From NCBI GenBank assembly GCA_947069175.1, contig CAMTDV010000030.1, positions 93,553,916-93,617,915 on the forward strand: DNA of 64,000 nt. The letters run 5' to 3'. This DNA comes from Scalesia atractyloides (lineage: Eukaryota > Streptophyta > Magnoliopsida > Asterales > Asteraceae). A program made the position numbers and the translations under genes. The notes beneath the pieces were generated by a model. It saw nothing but the letters and a program-made list of their open reading frames with translations, searched no databases and had not been told where the DNA came from. Shown piece after piece: positions 36,363 to 47,507 of this stretch (its first letter is position 1; each line of letters opens with the position of its first letter).

Positions 36363-36570
36363 AGAGTTATTTACGTTTTTCGTCCCTGTGATTTGTCAAA
36401 TCACTATTTCAGTTCATTAGTTTAAAAATTGCTATTTCAGTCCCAATCCCTATGGTTTCACTTTCATAACTATTTCAATCCACCTTCATTAACTCCATCC
36501 AATTATTTTGACACCATATTGTAAACTAATGGACTGAAATAGTGATTTATGAGAAACCAATAGATTGAAA
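36363..36570. mobile_element. AGAGTTAATTA-family MITE, diverged copy
   Basis: Left end AGAGTTATTTACGTTTTTCG followed by the family phrases CACTATTTCAGTTCATTAG and TATGGTTTCACTTTCATAAC, as at 32001. The right end is eroded. Confidence 0.6.
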
Positions 36571-37535
36571 TATTTAACAAAAACCTAAAATCTAGGTATT
36601 TTATAGATATATGTATTTAATTGCCATTTATATTAAAAAAAATAAAAATAAAAATAAGGTGTCGCTATTCTTGCTATCCATCGCTACAACCCTAACAGCG
36701 ACACTATACCTATACGCGACATAGCGCGCTATAGCGATCGTTGTTGACAACTATGATCATGGTCAATATGACTCTCAAAATAATTGTAAAACGGTCATTT
36801 TGTTAATGGCGAATAGCAACAATAGCGATGCGGTACCTATATGATACATAGCGAATAGCAATAAATAGCGATACACTAGAAAAGAATTTAAAAAATTATA
36901 TATGTATATTATATCAAAATACCCTGGTATATATGCTATTTTACATGTATATTTAACAAAAACCTAAAATCCAGGTATTTTATAGATATATATTTACTTG
37001 CCATTTATAGTTAAAAAAATAAAAATAAAAATAAAAATAAGGTGTCGCTATTCTCGCTATCCATCGCTACAACCCTAACAGCGACACTATATCTATACGC
37101 GACATAGCGCGCTATAGCCATCGCTACGATCGTTGTTGACAACTATGATCATGGTCAATATGACTCTCAAAATAATTGTAAAACGGTCATTTTGTTAATG
37201 GCGAATAGCAAAAATAGCGAATAGCAACAATAGCGATACGGTACCTATATGATACATAGCGAATAGCAATAAATAGCGATACACTAGAAAAGAATTTAAA
37301 AAATTCTATATGTATATTATATCAAAATGCCCTGGTATATATGCTATTTTACATGTATATTTAACAAAAACCTAAAATCCAGGTATTTTATAGATATATA
37401 TTTACTTGCCATTTATAGTTAAAAAAATAAAATAAAAATAAGGTGTCGCTATTTTCGCTATCCATCGCTACAACCCTAACAGCGACACTATACCTATACG
37501 CGACATAGCGCGCTATAGCCATCGCTACGATCACT
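36571..37535. repeat. Tandem repeat, about 380-410 bp unit, 2.5 copies, TAGCG-rich
   Basis: The phrase TATTTAACAAAAACCTAAAA starts units at 36571, 36950 and 37358. Each unit continues through GGTGTCGCTATT, AACAGCGACACTAT, GACATAGCGCGCTATAG, GTTGTTGACAACTATGATC and GCGAATAGCAA. The third copy breaks off near 37535. Units differ by small indels in AAATAAAAATAA runs and in the number of GCGAATAGCAA subunits. The unit contains the palindromic end of a MITE-like element, so a transposon was probably tandemly duplicated. Confidence 0.85.
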
Positions 37536-37700
37536 GTTGACAAATGTTTGGAACCGGTTCCAAGGATATAATACCGTTAAGAACCGATTCTTTATTAAAA
37601 AAATCGGTTTTTTTTGTATAAAACCCCTCATCTTCACCATTTCATTTATACAAAAACATACACTTACCTTCTTTACCTTCATATCTTCAAAGTTCAAGAA
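37536..37700 (+). repeat. hAT-type MITE fragment with GGAACCGGTTCC
   Basis: TTTGGAACCGGTTCCAAGG and AAGAACCGATTCTTT are subterminal-repeat-like. Further AACCGGTTCC copies occur at 38015-38315. They look like subterminal motifs of the hAT element whose transposase pieces lie next to them. Confidence 0.4.
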
Positions 37701-37704
37701 AACA

Positions 37705-37930
37705 CAAATGGCTTGCAGTGATGAGGTGGTTTGCTGTTGGAAACAAAACGTAGCCCGACGATCTGGAAGAACTTCGATTTATGTTTAATGTCCGATAGCC
37801 ACGAGATGCTAGATGCAAAGCGTGCGGTAAATTTGTGAAGGCCGCCCAATGACGAAGACTCTACCCTTAAGAAACCGAGCGGCATTGCCCAATGACGAAG
37901 GCCAAGAAAAATGAGACGGGTGAAGGATCT
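37705..37930 (+). pseudogene. BED-finger-like N-terminal piece of a hAT transposase
   Basis: The plus-strand reading near 37790-37870 includes ARCKACGKFVKA with a following TLKKPSG stretch, similar to the BED zinc-finger region that begins hAT transposases. Two stops and a frame break are present. It is opposite in strand to the transposase body at 38338-39800. Confidence 0.35.
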
Positions 37931-38337
37931 GACACCGGTTCTTCAACTGTTTAGTGTGTTTGATGTAACCCGTTTGATTTGTTAAGTTTGATGTTTTTTT
38001 TAGTGTTAACCGGTTCCCGTATGTTTAGTTAACCTTTGTTAAGTTTGATGTTTGATGTAGGACTTTAACCTTTTTTAAGTTTGGTGTAATAAATATTTAT
38101 GTTAAGTTTGGATTTAATCATGTTTTTTAGTAACGGGTTCTAAAAGAAATCGGTTTACATTGATAATAAATTAAGTACATAAAAAACATTAACAAATACT
38201 TATAACACTAATCGGTTCCCGAAAATAAAAAAAAAACCTGTTTCAAAAATTCTAACAGTAACCGGTTCCTACAAAATAAAAAATAAATTGTTTCACAATT
38301 TTTAACAGAACCGGTTCCATAGGAACTGATTTATTTC

Positions 38338-39800
38338 CTTGAGCGTTTACCTGCGGCGGGTGCGATACTTTCACTTGCGTTACGCTTTGGTGCGGGTACT
38401 TCGGTACAATCGTCTTCCGAATCGATAGTCTCGACTTCGTCTTCCTCCTCTTCATCAATAATCTTGTGCTCTAACTCAACTTCGTCTTCTAGACTAGATT
38501 TATGTTGAACACGGTCAACGGCATTCAAATGATCCCTTAGACAAATTGCCGTCTCTAGCGATTCGGGTGTTAGTATTGTTCTTCGAATTGACAATACTCA
38601 AACACTAAGAGAAAAGACACTTTCCGAAGCTACCGTGGAAGCTTAGCTTGGACCGTTGGTATATCACGAGCTATGGTGGCTAGAATCGGGTATTCGGATT
38701 CTTTTGATTTCCACCATGCCAAAATATCAAAATTCTTATATTCCTTGGCGGTCATAATAAGCGAATATTTCGTTTTTTTTTTTTATATCTACCCAAGTTC
38801 ACTTGATGGTTCACTACCCCTTTGTTGGCTAGGAGTCTCATCTCTAACGACATTCAACATGGTAATGATTGGGTCCCCGATTGTTTCATCGTTAGAAGCC
38901 GTCGACTAAGACTCAAACAAATTGGTATGATTTTTTCCCCATATTTTTTTAAATAATGATCATAAAGCTTGGCCAAACACTCGTTGAATAATTCTTTTGT
39001 TTTTGCTTTTAATGTTGGATCCTCCTCATGCATATCCAACTTGTCATAAATTTCTTCAATTAAAGCTTCAACACTCGGTACGTTTAAAATAGGATTTAAA
39101 GCGGCGACACATAGAAAAACGGGTGGTAAATCCAAAAAATATTTTAAAAATTTTTCAATCATTGGTTTCATCATATTCCTCAACATGTCACTAAAGTTTT
39201 CATACTTTTTAAAACTTGTTGTTATCAAATACAATTCTCCCAAAACTTTAGAACTAGTAGGATAATAAACACCGAAAATCAAAGTTGTTGAAGTTTTAAA
39301 AACTTGTAAAAAAGTACTTAGTTTTTTAATATTTGCCCAAGCCGTGTCGGGAAAGGGGTCGACAAGGTAGTCATCACTTAAAGTTGTATGAAATGATTTT
39401 AAAGTGCCCATTTGTTTTAAAGCCATTTCAAACATATGACAAGTTGAATTCCAACGAGTTGGTATATCCCAATTTGGTCCAATAATTTTTTGGTTTACAT
39501 CTTTACAAAGTTTTTTATAATCTTTATATCTTTCTTTTCACTTTTGAAAACATCTTGAAGCCTACCTCTAAAAGCTATAATAAAATCTGATACGCGTTTA
39601 TCTTTTAACCCGGTTTGCACTACTAAGTTAATAATATGTGCAACACATCGTGTGTGGAAAAAAACACCATCAACAATTGGTTTGTACTTCAACTTTATTT
39701 TTCAATCGCCATTGTATTGTTTGAAGCATTATCAAACGATATTGAAAATATTTTATCCTCTAAATAATATTTAATTACTGTAGCATTTATAATTTTATAA
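38338..39800 (-). pseudogene. hAT-family transposase remnant (RICESLEEPER/DAYSLEEPER-like)
   Basis: Minus strand, in order: 39800 to about 39495 (SFDNASNNTMAIEK, FFHTRCVAHIINLVVQTGL), 39494-38854 (the PTRWNSTCHMFEMAL block then a long helical region with RNMMKPMIEKFLKYF), and 38760-38338 with the C-terminal dimerisation part (AWWKSKESEYPILATIARDI, ASESVFSLS, RRTILTPESLETAICLRDHL) and a Glu/Asp-rich tail. This is the RNase-H-like hAT body plus hAT dimerisation domain. Several frameshifts and stops break it, and the N-terminus is missing beyond 39800. Confidence 0.82.
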
Positions 39801-39959
39801 ATATTTTCAATACATGTTATGGACACAGAGCCCACTTCGGTAATGGGCTAAATAATGTTTCTTGATTTCAACTCGATTTGTCAATAACTTATTTAATAAT
39901 ATCTTATTTATTTTTTTATTATTTTATTCTTGCGAATGTAACTCATAAATATAAAACCG

Positions 39960-40050
39960 TGTCTGAACAAAATCTCGATCACCCGTCATCAAACAAAAGA
40001 AAACAAATCTTGATTTCAATCCGCGAATTTCTCTCAATTCATCGACTCAG
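39960..40050 (+). other. Probable non-coding first exon of the endosulfine gene
   Basis: A leader-like stretch ending ATTCATCGACTCAG, followed by GTAACAAG at 40051. The matching acceptor is TTTATAG or TTTCAG at 41163-41170, just upstream of the ATG at 41191. It implies a 1.1-kb 5'UTR intron. Confidence 0.5.
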
Positions 40051-40854
40051 GTAACAAGTCAAACCATAAATTCAACTTCTTCTTCAAATAAATATACTTC
40101 TTTTCAAGATTTCTTGTATGGATCGATGATTGCTACTTAGATCTTTAACAACAGACTTAAATTAGGTTCTATACTGCTTGTATTGATGATTCAATTATAT
40201 CGATATACATACATATCACTGTTTGTGTATGCACTTGTTTAATCCATCAATCCATGAAGTGGGTCCTTCGTTTCTTGAATTAATGATGACTCAATTCACT
40301 TAAAGACTCCAACTTTTGGATTTGATAGTGATTATTTTATGTGGGTGTTTGAGTTTATTTTGCATAAATTGTGGGTTATATTTATATCTAGATCTTGCTT
40401 TTATTCTTGCAAAAGAGTTTTGGGTAGATTAGAAACCCTAGATATTAGCATTGGGGATCTGTAGGTTTTGATGAGTGATTGAAAGAATCTGAGATGGATC
40501 TTGATTTTTGTACAATTGGTTGAATCTGGGTACGAGATTAGAGAGATGAATACAAACGGGATTCACTAATTCTTTCTATTAGTTTTATTAGTCTTTTTTT
40601 AATAAATAAGTGAAAACAGTCTCCTACGACTAGAACTTCTACTTTTACTCGTACTTATCTCTAAACAATTAGAAACCAAATAAAAATAATACTTAGGATA
40701 ATTCAAATTAATATTATATACAAATAATTATTATTTTATTCTTTTTTTAGTCATTCGACTTTAGATCTTCTCCAGACCGCCCCTTGAGATTCCTTCGACT
40801 TTAGATCTTCTCCAGATCGCCCCTTGAGATTGTCTGTACCTCCCTAGTTGATGT

Positions 40855-41016
40855 CAGGGGCGGACCTATGTGTTCTTGTGGGTGGGTGGGCGGGCGCACC
40901 CCTTGAAAAAAAGAATTTAGTGTATTTTTTAGGCAAAAAACCCGACCGCACCCCTTCAAAATATGGTTAAACCGCTCATCCGCACCCCCAACAAATTATT
41001 CCTAGGTCTGCCACTG
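40855..41016. mobile_element. hAT-type MITE in the endosulfine 5'UTR intron
   Basis: Ends CAGGGGCGGACCTA and, inverted, CAGTGGCAGACCTA. Eight-base flanks GTTGATGT (40847-40854) and GTTGCTGT (41017-41024) match at 7 of 8, as expected of an aged hAT duplication. 162 bp, non-coding. Confidence 0.75.
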
Positions 41017-41190
41017 GTTGCTGTTGTAATTTTATCAGGCTATTGATTTTTGAAACCGATGAATGTTTATGAACATAGAATCTAGGATTCTTTCATGTTT
41101 CAATCGTCTATGTGTGTGTGTGTTTTGGGCATTATAGATGCTAAATGCTTGTGTTGTTTATAGGTTTCAGTCAAACATAGTAAGGACCAA

Positions 41191-42330
41191 ATGTCTGAAA
41201 CAAATGATGGCAACCCCATGCCCTCAAAAGAGCAAGAGGTATATGCTCAAAACATTATATTTTAAATCACATATTTTCTTATAGATCTATCGGACATTCA
41301 GAACTGGTTATCAGATTTCAAATTTGAGATTTCAGCGTTTAGAAAAACGAACTATGTTATACATACTTGATTTGTTGTGTAGGAAGCAGTAATCAAGAAA
41401 AAGTATGGAGGGTTATTGCCCAAGAAAAACCCGTTAATCTCGAAGGTAAAAAAATGTTTTTTTTTTTGTTCATTTGCTTGTGTTGGGACGAAAAACAGGT
41501 TATAAAGTTTAGGTTTTAACTTTTGACATCTTTCTTGGTCGATCTTGCACAGGACCATGATCGGGCTTTCTTTGATTCCGCTGATTGGGCACTTGGAAAG
41601 GTAACTAATCGAATTTTATTTTATTTCATAACCGTGAGAACCATCAATACTCTGCTAACCAATGGGATGAGATCAAACGCAACTTGCGTTGAGCAGGTGG
41701 CCTTCAAGGCAGTTAAAGACATAAAACCGATTAAATCTTGAAGATTGATAATCTCGTAATAAGATTCTAATCAACACTGTAAACATCGTGTTTTTCCACG
41801 GTTTATAGAGATTAAGATTCTAATTCTATAAGTGCAATTATGGAGGCTAAACCTTGTTATTATTTTGTGTATCAGCAAGGACAGAAGGCTAAAGGACCGT
41901 TAGAAGCACTCCGCCCCAAATTACAGGTATTTGATACCTTCTTCTTTGCCCATTTTTATGAAAGTAATGTATTTAAACGGTTAACAAACCGATACTCCGT
42001 AAAAGACTTTAATCATGGTCATATGATCGTTGAAATAATTGAAAAAACGATCATTTTGAAATATAAACGAAATTCATTTGCTCCTAATGAGTTTGCCTTA
42101 TTGTTTAATCAGCCAACACCACAACAACAGTCGCGTTCAAGGCGCTCAGCTTATGCCCCCGCAGGCGAAGGCGAAGGTATTACAATTGCATCTTCAAACA
42201 AACTATTTTTAGTTTTTAAAACAAATTTTTTTCATTTTTTTTGTATGTATTTTGTTTCTTGACAGTTGATGGTGTGAACGCGGATGTGGATAACGACGAA
42301 AAAGATCAAGAAACCGCCCGAGCTGATTGA
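41191..42330 (+). CDS. Endosulfine/ARPP-19 family protein
   Basis: Six coding exons, 41191-41238, 41383-41445, 41553-41600, 41876-41926, 42113-42176 and 42266-42330, all with GT-AG introns and consistent phase, give 112 aa. KKKYGGLLPKKNPLISKDHD is followed by the family core FDSADWALGK (Ser46) and GPLEALRPKLQPTPQQQ, then the basic RSRRSAYAP tail and an acidic end. In animals and yeast the Ser of the FDSGDY-type core, once phosphorylated by Greatwall/Rim15, makes the protein an inhibitor of PP2A-B55; plants have FDSADW. Whether that circuit applies here is inference. The length fits plant members (about 110 aa). The protein is small, hydrophilic and probably cytosolic. Confidence 0.93.
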
Positions 42331-43266
42331 TTTAGTTATTTCAAGTCTTGTGATGCATAACATTACTATAGCATAAATCATATTGTTGCATCTTTGTGAA
42401 CCATTGGTCGGTCTTGTTGGTGATTACCATAAACCATATCATTGTATCTTTGAGAGTTTTACCATCGGGCAATGCTTTATGTTGAAAGCGTTGGATTCGT
42501 TTCATTTTCTCAGATCGTCTTCTATGTATGTTGGTTATCTTTCATGTGTTAAAATATGTTTTGAAGAGTATTTTTTTCTGAATGTTTCATACATATTTGG
42601 CCATGTCAAAACAAATCACTCATTTAACTAGTTGTGAAGGTGCTCTACTTCAAGAAATGCCATGTTGTTACTTAACCGGTATCGGTTTAACAAGATTCTG
42701 TTCTTGTAGAGTGACACAAGTAATAAAATACAGGTCCATCGGGTCGATTGACCAATGGGTATTCGATAACAATATCTGGTTCGTGTAAAAAGTCATCGAG
42801 TTCCCTCTTTGGCGTGTCGTTTATTTTGAAAACTCGACATTTTACACAGAGATGGTAACGCAAACGGTTTATGTAGTTTGATGGGGGTTGGTTAAAAACT
42901 TGTTATCTAGCTCTAATTTTAGGCTTACAACTAGGTGTGTTTATGGACCAGTTTGACGAAAAAATCTAGTCAAAATACTGACTACAGATTTGGAAAACGA
43001 CAAACCAAACTAATAACACGAACTTTTACCGTCACATGATGTAAAGACAAACACAAACTTATACCGTAACTTGACGTAAACGTAAAAAAACTCGAATTAA
43101 TATCGAGAAAGTTTAACTTTGACCACAAAAAGAGGCAAACCGTGAATGACCAAAAGTTAAACATATAAACACAAAGGACTGAAAATGAATAAAAAATACT
43201 TAACTAAAAAACAAAATGAAATACAACATTCAAGACGAGTATATGTTGGTTTGTTAGGTCTTTGGT
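42331..43266. other. Endosulfine 3' flank, no other gene
   Basis: 3'UTR probably ends within a few hundred bases of the stop. The rest is AT-rich. ACACGAACTTTTACCGT-type phrases near 43015-43070 recall the repeats at 30.6 kb. Confidence 0.4.
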
Positions 43267-43825
43267 TAGGGGTGGCAATCGTGTCGGGTTGATGGGTTGG
43301 CGGGTTGACGGGTTGAGGGTTGGTGGGTTGAAATGTTTAACCCGAACCCGACCCATATTATTATTCGGGTCAAAGATTTCAACCCTAACCCGACCCATAT
43401 AAATTCGGGTCAACCCGAACCCGACCCGTTTAACCTATATTTTTAAATGAGTCATACAAGTTGACGATTTATAAGCGAGTTGTTAGGTTTTAAGCGGGTT
43501 ATCGATAACATGTTTAACAATGAGTATGAATGTGACAAATAAATAATATAATTTGTCAAAATTAACACTATTATAACTAACCATGTAAAATAGAAACGGA
43601 AAAAACAAAAACAAAAATACAAAAGATTTTTTTTATAAATAGTTAAACGGGTTGATGGATCGACCCGTTTTTATACCGGTCAACCCGAAGCCGACCCATT
43701 TTTAATACGGGTCAACCCGAACCTGACCCGTTTTTTAAACGGGTTGAGTTGGTCGACCCGAACCTGTTTTTTTCGTGTCGGGTTCAGGTTGGGTTGGCGA
43801 GTCGTGTCAAGAATTGCCGCCCCTA
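43267..43825. mobile_element. hAT-type MITE rich in GGGTTGA / CCCGACCC repeats
   Basis: Ends TAGGGGTGGCAATCG and, inverted, TAGGGGCGGCAATTC are the Ac/hAT style. The interior has many copies of CGGGTTGACGGGTTGA and GACCCGAACCCGACCC. No convincing 8-bp target duplication is seen. Confidence 0.65.
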
Positions 43826-44815
43826 GTTCAAATCCAGTAGACGACATGGGTTAAAAGAAATTTATTGTTTAAAAAAATAGAAAATAATAAATAAATAAAT
43901 ATGGTATAAATTAAAATTATTGATAAATTTCAATGCCAATGTACTGTCTAGAACCAATCATCCAAACTACAAAGGAACAGTGATTGATTGTGTGTGTATT
44001 AAGGCCCACTAAGCATGGGCCCATACAATCCAATTAGCTTTTATTTGACAACCCAAACATATAGTCGTCATATTTTATGATGCTCGTACCCACCACTGGT
44101 CCACCAGTCACCACCAGCCCTGTAAATTAAAATGTACTGTGACTGTGACAGAAATTGAGAAAATAAATCGTACAATTTAGGTAGGATGTTAGGAACAATG
44201 TATTTTATTTGTTATACACAAATTTACAGTTTGTTATCGTATACTTCAAAGAGGCACTGGTATAAGGACTCGGTTGTGTTGGTGATGCGTGTACTTGTTC
44301 AACTAGGACAAATGGAGAGTTTAGCCAATTGGGGGGGGGGGGGGGGGGGGCTCGGAATGGTGGCTAACAACTATAAGTTGGTTCGGTGGTCAACATTGGA
44401 GCTTAGATGGAGGGGACGATCAAGACTTTTGCCTAAAAGTTACATTATTTTTTGGGAGGGGTAGGGCTTGTATGTAGGTCCCTTCAGTGCTTAGAAAATG
44501 GTTGTGTCTGGATGTGTTGGGGTTATTTTTTTTAAGTAAGAATAACAATACAAATTAAGGGACAAAATCGTTGTAGAAAGTAAAAAGTTTTAGTGGCTAA
44601 AATAAAAAAATAAAAAATTTGACGAAAGATGGTTTAACTCAATTAATCCTTAAGATAAAATAAAATTCGCCACTAAAGAAATTAATGGCTAGTTGGGTAT
44701 AGATAAGAGAACACGTATGTTTGAATAAGAAAAATAAAAGTAAAATTGTTAAAATGCACAAATAAAGATGAAAAACTAGAAGAAAGATTTTTCGATTTGA
44801 TCGGTAAAGGTGCTA
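43826..44815. other. Intergenic, poly-G tract, no gene
   Basis: No exon supported. Contains a run of 20 G at 44331-44350. Confidence 0.45.
44331..44350 (+). repeat. Homopolymer G20
   Basis: Twenty consecutive G. It could be real or an assembly-length estimate; such runs are prone to sequencing error. Confidence 0.9.
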
Positions 44816-44818
44816 TTA

Positions 44819-45160
44819 GACCACACGAAGTGGGCATGAAAAAGTGGCGTGAAGGCTCTTTCACGCCGGGAACATCCCCCGGACATCGCGTGGAAGGCGG
44901 CGTGGTCGTGAGGGCGGGGATTCTCCATCGGCGTGGGGCGGTTAGGTTTGGTGATATGGAGGCTTTTCATTGGTTGGTGGATTTTTTTTTGGTTTTGACT
45001 GTTTCTTGTTTTTTTTTTAATTTTTTTTTTATACAAAAACACCACTAACCATGCTGCTTCCACCTCTCCCTTTTTTACATAACGTCACTTTTCTAACGCG
45101 TGCTGACGTGACAGCCACACGTCAAATAATACCATTCTTTCATGCCCCCAATACGTAGTC
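44819..45160. mobile_element. Tourist-like MITE with TTA target duplication
   Basis: Ends GACCACACGAAGTGGGCATG and, inverted, GACTACGTATTGGGGGCATG share spacing and a common GGGCATGAAA. TTA flanks at 44816-44818 and 45161-45163. 342 bp; the ORFs inside are accidental. Confidence 0.7.
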
Positions 45161-45163
45161 TTA

Positions 45164-45840
45164 TTGGCACCTAAATTTTCATTCCTATATTATGTGACCA
45201 TTTAACTTTTAGTTATTCTTAAAACTTTTGTTTAAGATATAACTTTATTTTAAATATTAATATATACCTTTTTATAAGGGTGATAATTTCTGACACAAGT
45301 CCAAAACCCGAAAATGACATACAAAATAGGTTTTGAGTCGGCTAACCCGTTTTATGAAACAGGTTAACTGAAATACAACCTGCTTAATAAACGAGGTTAA
45401 TCCGAATACAAACCATTTAATAAGTGGATCAACATGTTAACATGTTTGAGAGTTTTAATTTTATAAGGTTGTTAGATTTAAATGACACAAGGCCGGCAAC
45501 ACCAAAAGAATGTCCATCAACACTCTCAACTTTTAATTTATTTTCCTTTTAAGGGTTTTTTTTTTTTTTTTTGCCGACATAGATTTTTTTAATGAGGTGG
45601 CATGCCTGTGTGTCAAAAAAAATTAACTAAAAAAACCCGTTATTAACCATCATCACCTTCATCTCAACCATAGAAAATTTTCAAAGATGTAAATCTTTGA
45701 TCATTCTCGTATTTAATAAAGTTATATTTCTTATTTACCTATTTCGGTTTCGTACGTTCAAGCAAAACGGTATTAATAACAACTACGGAGCAAAATATAA
45801 GTTATACATGCCTTAATACCCTTCACATAATTTAAATAAT
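45164..45840. other. Intergenic AT-rich DNA
   Basis: Poly-T run at 45558-45575 and generic AT-rich text. Nothing recognised. Confidence 0.4.
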
Positions 45841-45849
45841 AAGTTAGAA

Positions 45850-46375
45850 GGGTTAAAGTTGTCAAAAAATTGAAAATACAAGTCCAAGGGCCAACACTAT
45901 CAAAAAACAAAAATCTGCACATCAGAGTGCCTTACGGACCGTAAGGCATTACCTCTTACGGTCCATAAGGGGTGCCCAATATGCAAAAAATTGTTGGCAG
46001 CAACCTTGTTCTCCAAGTATGTCACCTAGAACGATTTTTGCCACATTGAATCTACTTTAAACACCTGTTAGGACACTAATCTATTCCTAAACACACTTGG
46101 GAACACTTGTCAAGCTCTCATGAATCATCAATTAGTATAAACATTCTTGAGTTCTTCTTCACACCTTTCATAATTCACTCCTTAAAACACTCTTGGAGTA
46201 GCTTCTGATTTATAGGAGCCTCCTCTTCTAAGTTCAAGCATCCCTTCTAGCACTAGCAAGGGTTCTTTCATTTTAATTTTAGTTTTGTAGTTAGTATTCA
46301 CCCGAAAGTCAAGCAGTTTGACTTTTGCTTTGACTTTTGTGTTATCATAACTTGTCCTCATCCTAACCGGCCATG
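45850..46375 (-). repeat. Fragment related to the 3.2-kb LTR element, opposite orientation
   Basis: Read on the minus strand the order of phrases (GACTTTTG-rich stretch, GGGATGCTTGAACTTAG, GAGGAGGCTCCT, then GCCTTACGGTCCGTAAGGCA) parallels 3450-4010 of the element at 1026-4236. The paired CTTACGGTCC palindromes are at 45930-45975. No end is defined. Confidence 0.5.
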
Positions 46376-47302
46376 AGTTGGCTCCATTTTTTATGATTGA
46401 AGCCATTCCATTTAGAGGTCCACAAAATTTTCACAAATTGTTTTGGGATTTCCTTTTCAAAACATATAACAGGTCAAAAACATATAATAGGTTCAATAAG
46501 ATTATGATGGAGAAATTTAGATTGTCGGGGTTTAGAAAACATGCATATCATATTTTATTAAACGGCGAATTACTATATATTTTTTAAGTTCAATTAAAAA
46601 TGGATTATAAAGCCTTAGAAACGGCATGCTAAACGAAAATTAGATGGCACCAAAACTTGTTATATATTATAGACAACTATAAACTTGTTATCTATTACAT
46701 ACAAAAACATGTCAAAGAAGCTAAATTACTACCACCGAGGAACCAAATGTACAACCACAAAAAACTATCATATCAACGATAAAAACACGAGTCTTTAGAA
46801 AATTTTCATACCAAATTTTATTAAATAAAAAAGATAATATACCATTATAGAATCAAATCAACATTTTACCATTTCATTTAAAGATCAGTGGAAATTAGTG
46901 CAAAAATAACAGTCTTGAGGTAACAAAAAATCGGCAGAATTTGGTAAACGTCTACTAAGTTGCAGTTGATAAAATCCATCATGTCCAACCACATTTGTTT
47001 TTTTCGTCCACCAAAACGCATCTGCAAAATTAAAGATGCCAAATAACTATCACTATTGTATAAATCGATGAAATCAAATGAAAATAATGAACTTAAACTT
47101 TTATATATTATAAAGTAGGATATCAAAATGTCCTATATAGATTCCCAAGGATCATTTATCAAATACCTAAATGCATATAACCAATTTGCATCAAATTATA
47201 CAAAATCTCATCCAGAAGAAGCAAATTGTAACAATTTTTTAGTGAAATCAGTATAAAAACAATTTGCTTCGTTTTTAGTGAAATCTTTAACAGATTTTGA
47301 TC
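46376..47302. other. Intergenic, nothing recognised
   Basis: AT-rich DNA without a supported exon or mobile-element end. Confidence 0.4.
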
Positions 47303-47507
47303 TAGGGATGAGAAAATGGTACCGTGTAACGTTTTGGAACTGATATCGAATTTTCCAAACCGGTTCGATGTTTGTTACCCATTCGGTACCAACATTTAGT
47401 GTTTTCGATACAGGTTTTTACCTTCAAATACCGGTCCGTGCCAAGTATTTTCGATACCGGTATCCTTTTTATTGGGACTTTCGGTACCGGTACCGAGCTC
47501 ATCCTTA
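47303..47507. mobile_element. hAT-type MITE with GGTACCG motifs
   Basis: Ends TAGGGATGAGAAAATGG and, inverted, TAAGGATGAGCTCGGTACCG. Flanks TTTTGATC and CTTTGAGC match at 6 of 8. The interior has repeated TTCGGTACC/ATACCGGT. A truncated relative lies at 50510-50662. Confidence 0.65.

Noticed and set aside
43267..43825. Target-site duplication for the GGGTTGA-rich hAT MITE
   Set aside because: Flanks TCTTTGGT and GTTCAAAT do not match, so only the terminal repeats are claimed.
44776..45063. Overlapping ORFs on both strands near 44.8-45.1 kb
   Set aside because: They lie inside a Tourist MITE and a poly-T tract and show no protein family.
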